Shown here in pieces: positions 12,015 through 22,241 of a DNA stretch of 64,000 bases. Source of the stretch: JAYSSF01 sp043772005 (GTDB lineage: Bacteria; Patescibacteriota; Gracilibacteria; Absconditabacterales; Absconditicoccaceae); contig JAYVGP010000021.1 of assembly GCA_043772005.1 (NCBI GenBank), positions 62,001-126,000 on the forward strand. The letters run 5' to 3'. The notes beneath the pieces are model-generated. The model was not told the DNA's origin. It was given only the letters and a program-made list of their open reading frames with translations, and ran no database searches. A program made the position numbers and the translations under genes. Position 1 is the first letter of the stretch. Each line of letters begins with the position of its first letter.

Positions 12015-12356
12015 ATGGCAAGAACCAATAAGCAAGGTATCGCGAGCAAGAAGGCTCAACAAGCAAAGCAAGCAAAAAATACAAAAGGTCAGAAAAGATT
12101 TGAATACCCCAAGAGAACCCTATCTGTTGATGAGGGTAAGGAACTTGGTGTAATGTGAGTGCAGACTAACCCCAAAGGAGTAAGCTATCACTGGTTTCTA
12201 GGTGGTCGTAAGATCTGCTATGAGACGAGAATGAGAATTGATCCTGATGGATACCGTTTTGTGAGACTTCCTAGTGGTGGATCAGATTATGTCAGTGTAG
12301 GTATGTCTGGTTGGGCTCGTAAAAAAGTGATGAAATCATTGAAATACAAGAAATAA
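12015..12356 (+). CDS. Small basic protein of unknown function
   Basis: This 113-residue protein is very basic. Residues 1-35 are rich in Lys, Gln and Ala and look disordered; the rest (from about 40) has a compact pattern with HWFLGGRKICYE and GYRFVRLPSGG that suggests a small beta domain. A single UGA codon at residue 48 is read as Gly. I do not recognise a family. A nucleic acid-binding role fits its charge but is a guess. It stands alone between the VirB2-like pair and the large membrane protein. Confidence 0.6.
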
Positions 12357-12494
12357 TTCATTGCGAGCGTGATTTTATTTAAAGATAGGATCGTTAGTAT
12401 TTATGAAATCTACTAGGTAGTTCGTTATCTCGAGTTGTGAGAAATTCCTAATTCTAAGCGCAACGCACTATATTTAATTATTATTATTTTATTG

Positions 12495-15400
12495 ATGAAA
12501 AAACTATCTGGTGTTGCGATCTGGCTTATGGCGTTCCTCGTGATCGGAGGGATTAGTATCTTTCAAGAGTACTTCTCTGAACATACATATTACTATGATA
12601 TGCTCAAAAACTGAGATAATTGGCTCTTACTACTCTGGTGAGTAGTATCTGCTGGTATTCCATTGGCTTACAATTATTTTATGGATCATAAGGCAACTAC
12701 CAAGTGATTTATTTGGAGCACTATTATTGCAATCTTGTTATTTGCATATGCTTTTATTGCAGTGAGAGATGAGTTTATCTGATCTGCATTTCTTGCATTA
12801 CCGATCAATATCTGACTCATGATTGGATCGGCATGACTGATGCTGTGAGGTATGTGGTCTGGTGGGTCAATGTTATATCGTAAGCTCTACCGTCAGGAAG
12901 CAGATACGCTTGATCGCTGAGTAACGGCATTGATATTGTGATTTGTAGCGGCACTGGCGATTTCTTGGATTTTGGTGATGACGACACTCTTGTACCAGGT
13001 TGTGGCAGTAGCATGTCTTGTAATCTGTGGCTACTTGATCTGGAAAGAATCCTCATTTTGGAAAACATTAGCTCAAAATGTATCAGCACTCATTAATAAT
13101 CACCTTGGTTTTGACACCCTCTCTAAGGGTCTGACCACAATCCTATTAGGTATCACAATTATGTATTTGTGTTACGGTATTATGTTAGCATTTATTCCTT
13201 ATCCCACTGCTTGGGATGCAAATCATGCATATATGTATATCCCCAAAATTTGGGCAGAGCATCATGGATATTTATGGAATTCACTGAGTGCGCAATTCTC
13301 TCCTTCTCCATGGCTAACTTATATTGCAGTATGGTTCCAGTTTGGATATGCATTCCAATCTGTGGGATGATGGATTTGGCCTGATACGCGGGCTGTTATG
13401 ATGAATTTCCTGTTAGCAGTCGTGGTTGTTATGATCATGACATGGTGACTCGTCAGACGCGTAATTCGTTATGTATGATTATCAGATAAGCCCTCATTGT
13501 ACCAGACATCATGGGTAGTATTACTATCATGGTTGACGAGTGGTATGGGAGCATTTCTCGTGTTTGTTGATAATAAGTCTGATTTTGGTATTTTAGCTAT
13601 CACACTGTGCGCGTTGATTTTAGTATTTGACTGGTTGCCTACATTGCATCGTAAGGATGAAGAGGATCTTGTTTCTCCGATGCTACAAAATCTACAACCA
13701 GCAATATTATCTGGTCTTGTAGCGGGGGTAGCGATCTTCTCCAAACCTACTTCATTATTTGACTTTGCATCAGTAGTTGTGCTATTTGCTGGTATTGTTG
13801 CTGGAGCATGGGCAATGTTAGGTGCATGATTGGTGGTAATTGGGACGATGGCACTCATAAAGATCACCACTGTGCCACTATATCTTAGTACCTCTGCTGG
13901 AGGTATTTGTGTGGTTATTGGTTTAATTTTGATTGTTTTGGGGATTCTCACATCAGGTAGAGATAGAATCAAACTCTGGTCTCGTCTCGCTGTATGGTGA
14001 GCTGTAATGATTGGTTTTCTTGTTATTCTCAAGACGCCGCTCATGTTATGGAGACAACATTCGACATGATCTGAGATTGGGGGAGCAAAATGATATGTTC
14101 AAGGTATATTAATGGGATATGCTTGAACACAAAACGAAAACCAAAAAGCAAAAAGTAATGATACTTTAAAAACTTTACAACCATTGCTTGCTCAAACCTC
14201 ATCTACTCCTCCATCTGCATCATGTAGTATTCAGTCTGAAGGAATTACTCAGGCAACTCTGTATCAGTGAACTGAAAAAGCAGTCAGTGAGTGAGCAGGG
14301 GAAGATCTTGGTAGATATATCGGGTATGGTGGTAAGACATGGGATAAACCATGGTGGGGTTTTGTAATTCCTACGGATACATGTTTGGCACTGGATCCTG
14401 ATGCTCGTGTCTTGTGTGATGCTCGTATTGCAGTGAGTCAGTGACAGTTTACTGATATTGCAGACAAGCTTGAAGGTGATGCTCTTAAGATCTTCGAAGG
14501 AGCAGCTAAACTCAAAGAACAATGATTAAGTGCAAGTTATATCCAGAAGGATCTCGCAAGACAGCTCAACCTTTATCGACAAGATAAGGTATTGCTTAAA
14601 TCAGATGATGTAGTTTCAATACCATATCGTTGGATTGTACCACTCAATATGACTTATAACTGGTCATTACAGAACTTGAGTAGTTATTATACTGATATTG
14701 GTGTAGTATGGCTTATGTTGCTTGTGATTCTTGTAACAGCAACGATCTGGTTATTGATTTATCATCCTCGTCGTGCAATTATCCCACTTACCGCTATCAT
14801 TGGCTGGCTGATCTGGTGGGTAAGTGGTAGTTCGATTCTATGGTACGGTATCGGTCTTATCATTTGGACAATGTTATCGATGATTGTGATTGTGGATGCA
14901 TGGACCGATGATAATCATATTAGTTCATGATCACGCAAATTGATATACTATGTTTTTGCACTTATGGGGGCGATTGTCATCGTACAATTCTTACTTAATT
15001 TTATCCGTATTGGCTCACAAGGTGGTGGTGGAATATTTGTACAATATAAGACTGCAAATAGTAAAACTCAAGATGTTACAGATCAGCTTATTGTACAATC
15101 AAAGGTCAAATACGGTATCTCGGGTAAAGATATCTTTGATTTACAGTTCCCTCATTATAATAAGACGATTAAAGCGATCGATGCCAATCCTGAAAACAAA
15201 GAAGCCGTACTAATTGCTGGTACCTATATGCCATATTTTGTTCTCAATCAATACAATATTATTAGTGATTGATTTTTGACTTCGATGTGGGAATGGTTCA
15301 GTGATGGTAATGTGTGTCGTAGTTATCTTAGACTGAAAGATAAAAACCTAACTTATCTCGTGATTGATCCAAATATTGCCAGTGTAGTGATGGGTGAGTG

Positions 15401-15977
15401 AAATACTACACTTCGTGACCGTATGTTTGCCAAGATTGATCCTGCGACAGGTAAGATCATCCAGCAGTGAGCAATTTCAATGCTTGCCAAGCTTGTGTCT
15501 GCATGACATATTGAGCTCTTTAATTCCAATAATATCGCAGCTAAATATGCATTTAGCCTTAGTGATGCGGAGATAACAGCTGCATTTGGTGTATCAGGAG
15601 ATGATATTGTCCTCACGAGAACTAAAGTTGCTACTGCAAGGTTTTGGTGAGAGGAGGGCAATGTATTGCTTCAAAAAGTTCTACAGATCTTTGCTCAAAG
15701 AATGACAGGTGCTTATGGATTATGAGACGTGGCTGACATATTTGGTAAAGATGTGGACGTACCTAAACTCACTGCAATTTCACAACAAGTAAGTAACCCA
15801 TCAGTTATCTCACAACTTAAAGAGCTCAATCAGGATGAAAGATATGTTCTTGCAAATTACCTAAGCATCATTAGTACTGCTAAATCAAATCCACAACAAT
15901 ACCAACAACAACTAGTTCAGCTTCTCCAACAAAGTATTGGTGGTGGAAGTCAAATCATCGTCTTTAGAGTAAAATAA
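12495..15977 (+). CDS. Giant polytopic membrane protein, possible GT-C glycosyltransferase
   Basis: The 1160-residue protein has some 14-18 predicted membrane segments in the first 800 residues and a soluble C-terminal part. An extracytoplasmic loop after about residue 225 reads AFIPYPTAWDANHAYMYIP, with acidic residues placed as in GT-C type lipid-linked sugar transferases. Further loops carry WWGFVIPTDTC and a long helical insert around 560-680. The C-terminal 300 residues contain a segment with LVIDPNIA and a Gln-rich end. No family signature is certain. The frame spans many UGA codons. A TPR protein follows at once, perhaps as a partner. O-antigen ligase or protein glycosylation enzymes are alternatives. 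Confidence 0.6.
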
Positions 15978-15980
15978 GGC

Positions 15981-17207
15981 TTGTTTGTGATATTTGACTT
16001 CTATACTAGGTTATATATCATATTAGAGTATCTATTTATTTTTTTATGTAGTTTGATGCTATTACAGATCGAAATCCTTCTACGAATTGCAAGTGTTCTC
16101 ATTTTGATCGCTTCACCGATTGTACGATTATGGCGTTATATAAAAGGAAGGCGCGTAGTTACTACTTTAGTTGATGAATCTGATGCCCTTGCTACTGATG
16201 ATTTGATAAGTGGATATAATGATCAGGCTGATATTGATAGGGAAATTGAGATTGAGACAAATCATGACTTTTCTGCTGATGATGCATTGATCAATGATGA
16301 AATCAAAGAAGAACACTATGATCCAGTGATTGCAGCGATGAAACAAGAAGAGAAAGCACTCGATCGATACATTGAAGATAATGAAATCTCTGAAGAGTAT
16401 TGAGAAGATAATAACGAGACTAATATTGAAGAATATGCTGATCAAGATTTGATACAAGAGATAGTACAAGAGTCACCAGAGCCAGCACAACAAGAGGATA
16501 TAATTCAAGAGGAAGAAGAGGAATTACCAGTAATGATTGAGAGAACTATTGAGATACTGGACATTGATATTGATGGTGACGGCACGATTGATGAGACGAT
16601 TGTTGTGCAGACAACAAATACTGTTCCTACTGATCTTGCAGAGACAAAACGTCAAAAATCCCTCGAAATGATTCAATTTGAATTACGCACTCTCAAGGAT
16701 AAAAGTCAGACTTCTTCATATGAAAAGAAGCTTATCGAAGCTCGCGCGTTACACCCAGATCGCAACGACTTCACCATGATGTTAGCAGATCACTATTATG
16801 AGCACTGAGAGCATAAGAAGGCGCTAGGGTTGTATCGTGCATTGGTATCGGCTGACTCCACTGATGATAAGTCATTGGCGATGGTAGCTAACTGCTATAT
16901 CAAGCTGGGTGAATGGGAAAATGCACAACTCATCCTCGAGAAGCTCGTCCAAGACAAACCTGAAAATCCAAGATATTGGATGTCACTGGCAGAAGTATAT
17001 TATAACAACAAGCAAGTGGATAAGACTATCGACTGTGTGAGAACCATGGTCAAACTCAGACCAACGAACGCAGACTATCTCTCAACACTCGCACAACTAT
17101 ATCATGAGTCAGCATACTATGATTTGTATGTGCAGATCTTATATCGTATGCTCGAGCTTGATCCACTCAATCATGAGATCAAGGCGGAGATTGAGAAGTA
17201 TGCTTAG
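15981..17207 (+). CDS. Membrane-anchored TPR protein
   Basis: This 408-residue protein begins with one or two hydrophobic segments (to about residue 50), then a long acidic, Glu-rich linker (about 70-210), and ends with TPR repeats (about 250-400: ADHYYEHGEHKKALGLYRAL, LIKLGEWENAQLILEKL-type units, YNNKQVDKTIDCVRTM). TPR units bind partner proteins. The frame opens with TTG at 15981, three bases after the previous stop; ATG 16056 is a plausible alternative start. UGA is read as Gly twice. Co-transcription with the large membrane protein upstream suggests both act in one envelope complex. Confidence 0.75.
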
Positions 17208-17334
17208 CAAGAACAAGAACAATAAAAAAGATAAGAATAATAAGAAGAGACGAGCCGATGGTTCGTTTTTTCTGTCTAGAAAATCTAGAGACGCTAATCC
17301 AGAACTAATATTACACAATATTATGGCTAAATAG
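17200..17334 (+). CDS. Small Lys/Asn-rich protein, uncertain
   Basis: A 44-residue frame whose ATG overlaps the end of the TPR gene (ATGCTTAG). The product is strongly basic (KNKNNKKDKNNKKRR) with a hydrophobic C-terminus. The overlap argues for translational coupling, but low complexity leaves it open whether it is made. Confidence 0.4.
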   Translation: MLSKNKNNKKDKNNKKRRADGSFFLSRKSRDANPELILHNIMAK

Positions 17335-17375
17335 AAAAAGATTATATAAAATCTACTGAATAAATGATAATTAAT

Positions 17376-17582
17376 ATGGGTTTATTGGATGTATTGTTCG
17401 GCTCCGGAGATAGTGAGTCGAGCAAAAAGGAACGAGTGAAAATCAGTTCGAAAAACAAAAACAGAACTGGTGGACAAAAGAGTCCCGGTCCAGGAAAAAA
17501 TGCTCAACATGACAAAGGAGGGCATCATTCTCAGACGCAAAAAGGACCAAATAAAAAGTCTGGTGGCACAGGATCTCGTTAA
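17376..17582 (+). CDS. Small hydrophilic disordered protein
   Basis: A 68-residue product starts MGLLDVLFGSGDSES, followed by a Lys, Gly, Gln and Ser-rich tail (KNKNRTGGQKSPGPGK) that is surely disordered. ATG 17364 lies four codons upstream in frame. A rho-independent terminator follows 17 bases after the stop, which supports a real transcript. Function unknown. It resembles in composition the small proteins at 55.3-55.7 kb. Confidence 0.55.
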   Translation: MGLLDVLFGSGDSESSKKERVKISSKNKNRTGGQKSPGPGKNAQHDKGGHHSQTQKGPNKKSGGTGSR

Positions 17583-17598
17583 ACGATATCCAAACAAC

Positions 17599-17630
17599 TT
17601 AGCTCTTGTTTACGGGAGCTAATTTTATAT
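17599..17630 (+). terminator. Rho-independent terminator
   Basis: Stem TTAGCTC (17599-17605) pairs with GAGCTAA (17616-17622), a 10-base loop, then a TTTTATAT run. It ends the transcript of the TPR protein and the small hydrophilic genes. Confidence 0.65.
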
Positions 17631-17641
17631 ATTCTCATATT

Positions 17642-18541
17642 ATGAATAATAAAAAACGGTGAATAATAATGTTTTTTACTCCTATGCTCCGTGGAAGTGA
17701 CTATGTGCCTCATGTAATAGAGCACATTATGACTCAACAGCTAAATGCACTTGCGTGAGTATGATATTTGTATGATGGAGGGTCAAGCTTAGTAGATTGT
17801 TTTTCGTACTATAAGTTTTATGGAACAAAAGAAGATAGTGAAAGAGTTAGAGATGTACTCATGTGATCCATACAGATGGATCTTTTTTTTCTTTCTCAGA
17901 AATCTATACGTGAAGAATATGAGGAAGTAAACGAAGACGAGCTCTTGTATAGTAAAATGGCAAATATTATTGATCTAAATACCAATCATAATACAACAAA
18001 AACACATCGTGTTTCAAAAAAAGATATTACTAATTATTGGGAAAAATACTATGAGAGAGGTTCGTGGATAATGTCTCGAGGAGATGTCTTTTGTACATCT
18101 TCTCTTAATGAGAATTTTGTTTTAGATTATGACAGATTAAGTTCTACAATTATGAAGCTATCATGAAGTAAGTATGTGCTTATTACACAGACATTATTGC
18201 AACCTTATGATTGGATTAAGTACATATTTATCGAAACATATATCAACACACATTATCAGCAATATGCAAATAATCATTGATTATATTACTATAAAAAAGC
18301 ATATATGCGCTATTTTCAAGGTCATATTTGATTAATTATTCCTCAACGACAATGTATTGAGTATGACAGAATATTATTAGAGTTTGTACGCTCTAACTTA
18401 ATAGATGAACAAAGAGTAGATCGAAGATATGATAGTATGAAGCTTTCGCTTCTTATGGGTAGGATTATTAATACCACAGATATTATAACTATACTTAAAT
18501 CAATAAAAGAGTCAGATATTGAACAATTCTTTACTTTATAA
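17642..18541 (+). CDS. M16 (insulinase-like) zinc peptidase, single domain
   Basis: This 299-residue protein has HVIEH at residues 24-28, the inverted HxxEH zinc motif of M16 peptidases, in the usual N-terminal setting (MLRGSDYVPHVIEH corresponds to the GS-x-GLAHFLEH strand). An acidic helix SIREEYEEV near 88-96 supplies candidates for the third zinc ligand Glu. Canonical M16 subunits run to 400 residues or more with two similar halves; this one is short, holding little beyond one alpha/beta roll. Sequence similarity outside the motif is weak. Substrates are unknown. It lies alone between a terminator and the convergent priA fragment. Confidence 0.6.
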
Positions 18542-18653
18542 TTACTGAGATTTTTTATTACTGATAGATGCTGATCCTACTTTACAAATTATATATCAGA
18601 TCAGCAACTATACTTTACAAATTCATACTTATATTGTAAATTACAGAAATTTC

Positions 18654-19691
18654 CTATACCAAATTCCTCGGCTCTCGATCGACTTTGAAGCCTCTCTCAT
18701 AGATTTTACACAAAGGAAATGCGAGATCGACAAATGATCTGATCTCTGCTCACTTGAGGATGATGTGATAGTGAAACTTACCAAACTTCTTGAATACTAG
18801 CGGTGGAGTTTGATACAGCTCGATATCTTCACGTTTGTGATATTCTCTGAGGTAGCTGAGCTCATTAAATAACTTCTGCACGGTGCGGTAGACTCTGGTT
18901 TGGACTTCATGCTTATACATGAGGACACAGACCTGACTATATGGAGGATAGGAGTGCTTAAGCTTGTAGGCTTGGTCTCGAGTGGTAAACCCTGCTTCAT
19001 CTCCACGACCCACAAACCCAAATATCTCATGATCAGGATTATAGGTCTGCACAACAACATTGGCATGGGCATGATGTCTTACACCATCATACAGACTATA
19101 AAACGTATCAAACATCGCATTGAAGTCAGGCTTACTCATACCCTGATCTGCTCCCATATACACCAAGAGATCAAACTGATGATCGGTATTACTCGTTGCG
19201 ATCAGTGATGTTCCGATGATGAGTTGATTTGAATCCCGAGCCTCATACATCATATTTGCTTTGCGTGACGAATTGACCGCACTGGACTGGATGATGAGAG
19301 GTTTGACTCAGGTCTGAGTAATGAGATAGTCTGACAGCTGCTCGAGTCCCATCCCGCGGTATTGGAGTTTCGTTCACTTGCAGTGTTCACACGAGCTTGG
19401 GATATTGTAGGTCGATCTACAGCAGTGACACATGGCAAATCATAGTTTCTCACTAGTTCCGTGGATCGTGATCGGCAGGTGACATTGCGCACAATACATC
19501 GTCTCACCACAGTCATGACACACAATACTCGTATAATAGCCAGTCTTATTGAGAATCAGTCAGACTTTTTTACCTTCTTGGAGATATTTACGGATTCATC
19601 TGATCGCTAAATCACTCACCACTTCATAGTGATGCCTCATATCGACGATCGTGATTGATCTGTTGTTTTGTTTGTATTGCTGATAGTTCAT
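18654..19691 (-). CDS. priA: PriA-like primosomal protein, C-terminal half only
   Basis: PriA restarts stalled replication forks. This 345-residue product corresponds only to the second helicase lobe: it starts near TIVDMRHHYEVVSDLAIRGI and shows the paired zinc-binding cysteines (CHDCGETMYCAQC, then CHCC and CEHCKG), the RGMGLEQLSDYL segment and SYPPYSQVCVLM. The DNA-binding, winged-helix and Walker A/DEEH lobe 1 parts, about 400 residues, are missing. Upstream in frame there are only about 25 codons before a TAG, followed by a divergent Nudix gene, so the other half is not adjacent. The end is TAG at 18654-18656. Without lobe 1 it cannot be an ATP-driven helicase, so it is either a remnant or a split protein. 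Confidence 0.8.
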
Positions 19692-19771
19692 CTGTGTGCA
19701 ATATAATCATCATATGAATATATACAAGCCACATCACTTACGGCTTGTAATATAATACTAACTATTTATAT

Positions 19772-20224
19772 ATTGACTTTTATTCTTATAAATATGAAAA
19801 TATATCAGAAATTCCAAATTGTTTCTATAGAACAAGTATTAAGGGACTAATTCTTAATGAAGATTTGAAATTTTTATTGTGTAAAGAAGCGACATGAGTA
19901 CGAGGGCTCCCGGGAGGAGGACTTGATCATGGAGAGAGAGTTGATGTATGACTAAGAAGAGAATTTGAAGAAGAAATGTGAGTTATTGTGTGAGATATAG
20001 CAAAAAATCCTTCTTATTTTATAACCTTTGTAAATGGTAAAAAGCAACCAGCTGCAAATGTTGTGTATCAAGTAAGTTGTGATATTGCTAGAATTTTAGA
20101 TTTTAAGTCCTCAGATGAATGTATAGAAGTGTGATTCTTTAGTATTGAAGAGGCTTCAAAGCTTAACTTATTACCGAATGTAAAAGAATTTATTAAGGTA
20201 TTTGATCCAACTAATCACCAATAA
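19772..20224 (+). CDS. Nudix hydrolase
   Basis: The Nudix box GGGLDHGERVDVGLRREFEEEMG matches Gx5Ex7REUxEExGU in full and contains two UGA-encoded glycines. Nudix enzymes cleave nucleoside diphosphates linked to another moiety; the exact substrate cannot be read here. The N-terminal strand ISEIPNCFYRTSIKGLILNE has no in-frame ATG, GTG or TTG; the start is given at an ATT (19772), and ATG 19795 is out of frame by one. Either a rare start codon or a one-base error near the start is present. The product is about 140-150 residues, normal for the family. Confidence 0.8.
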
Positions 20225-20234
20225 AATAACTAAG

Positions 20235-20260
20235 ATCAGTCCGAAAGGATTGATTTTTTA
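20235..20260 (+). terminator. Rho-independent terminator after Nudix gene
   Basis: ATCAGTCC (20235-20242), GAAA tetraloop, GGATTGAT (20247-20254), then a run of six T. One G-T pair lies in the eight-base stem. Confidence 0.8.
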
Positions 20261-20448
20261 TTGATATAAAAAAATTAGGTAATGGGTTTATCTTGCCAGA
20301 TAATAGTCCTTGACAAAATCCCTCGAATTTCAACACTAAATCAGTATGATAATAATAATTATGGAATTGTGAATCGTTTTATTGTGTCGCCATATGGCGA
20401 ATAAAATAGGCCTGTAATTCTTAGCCTTTAGCTTTAAGCTCTAATATT

Positions 20449-22173
20449 ATGAAAGTTTGAATCATCTGAGTTGCCAATGCTGGTAAATCATCACTATTTA
20501 ATCGTCTCGTAGGTTCGCATCGTGCGATTATTACAGATATCCCTGGTACGACTAGAGAGCTGTTGCGTGATCATGCTAAGCTCCATGGTATGCGGTATGA
20601 ACTTGTCGACAGTCCTGGACTGTATCATTTTGATGAAGATAAGCCTTTTATCGAGCAGATTATCAAGGAGGCTGACGTCTTTGTGTTTGTTCATAATACT
20701 CGTGAGGGACTTACAGCCAATAGTCAAACCATTGCTGACATGATCAGACGTGCAGGTAAGTCAGCCCAAACCATGCTCCTTCTCAACAAAGTTGATAATG
20801 CAGATGAATATAATACACCTCAGATTATAATGTCCGAATATACGTCATTAGGGATTGAGCATATGGTGCTTGGGTCGACACAGCATGGATACGGGATGGA
20901 AGCGACGATTGATTGGATTACCGATCATCCAGGTAAACAACTACCAGGTGGTGTAGAGCATATTCAGATTGCGATTGTGGGTAAGCCAAATAATGGTAAA
21001 TCTACTCTCATCAACAAACTATGTAAGACAATGGTCGCTCATGTCAGTGATGTAGCTGGTACGACACTGGATTACTTGATGGGTGAGTTTGATCGAGGAG
21101 GTGCATCATGGCGTATCTATGATACTGCTGGTATCCGCCGCAAGGGTAAAATTCATGGACTTGAGCGTATTGCGCTCGAGAAGACTCGTAGTATGATCAA
21201 GTTTATCAAGCCAATTGTCTTCCTCATGGTTGATAGTAGCGAATGATGGACCAATGGTGATATGACCTTGCTCGGTGAAGTGATCGAGATGGCTGTACCA
21301 TGTATTGTAGTATTAAATAAGACTGACTTATTGGATAAGGTTCAGCTCGAGGAACTCATGATTACGACCAAGAAGTTACTCACTTGGGCACCATGGATCC
21401 CAACAACGACAATCTCTGCTCGTGAGGAGATTGGTATCGAAAAAATCATGAAATGGGCCAAAAAAATCAACGATGGCCGTGATCAGCGTATCTCTACCCA
21501 TAAGCTCAATGACACTCTCAAAAAGGCATGGTTGGCAAATCCACCACGCTTCCCGAAGAACAAAGTCTGTAAATTTTACTATGCAACACAGGTAGAAGTC
21601 AGACCTCTCACCATCGTTCTATTTATCAATGATATTGGTAAGGCTAATTATGCGTTTACTCGTTGGGTGCAAAATGTGATGCGTGCAGCCTTCGGTCTGG
21701 ATGGAGTGCCGATCAATATCAAGTTTAAAGACAAAGAAGAAGATGGACAGAAATGGGAGAGCAAGGAAGCATGGAACGAAAGACTCAGACTAAGAGACGA
21801 AGAAGAAACTGCCGATGATGATAAAGAAACTGAAATGCAACAAATCGATAAGAAGAAAAGAGCAAAACCAAGTGATAAGCCCAAAGTTACAAGAATAACA
21901 AAAACAACGAGCAGTCTCACTAAAACTCCTATCAAAATCGTCTTGGATAGTGAAACTGACTCACAAGATTCGGCTAGTACTGAAGGAGCTCCAGCAGGTA
22001 AATATCGCTTCAAGCCAACTCGCAAAGATGGTCATCCACTACGCCGTACTCGTCTTGCCAAGAAAGCAGACAAGAACAAGGCATTCGTCCAAGTCAAAAG
22101 AGATGAAAAACAAACCGCTATCCATGCTCGCAAAAAAGAAACGATGAGAGCCAAGAGAGCAAAGAAAAAATAA
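20449..22173 (+). CDS. der: Ribosome assembly GTPase Der (EngA) with long C-terminal extension
   Basis: Der carries two tandem GTPase domains that act in 50S ribosome maturation. First P-loop GVANAGKS at 7-14, DSPG and NKVD; second P-loop GKPNNGKS at 178-185, DTAG and NKTD near 290; the KH-like domain ends near 430 with VPINIKFKDK. Beyond that lies a 145-residue highly charged, Lys/Glu-rich tail (KKKRAKPSDK, RAKKK at the end) that typical Der (440-490 residues) lacks. The tail is probably disordered and may bind rRNA. Start ATG 20449 follows an AT-rich stretch without a clear ribosome-binding site. Confidence 0.93.
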
Positions 22174-22241
22174 AAACTATGAGATAGTCAGAAGATAAAT
22201 AGAAAATAGAGACAAAGCTTTATTGTTTTATTATATTTGAT

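Noticed and set aside
13469..14044. Long open frame on the minus strand inside the giant membrane protein gene
   Set aside because: It mirrors the coding strand, has a low-complexity composition and no start context; a shadow.
21648..22025. Minus-strand frame rich in Ser and Leu under der
   Set aside because: It arises from the Lys/Glu-rich tail of Der read backwards.
22174..22241. Promoter before the ABC exporter
   Set aside because: AT-rich but no hexamer pair with right spacing could be defended.
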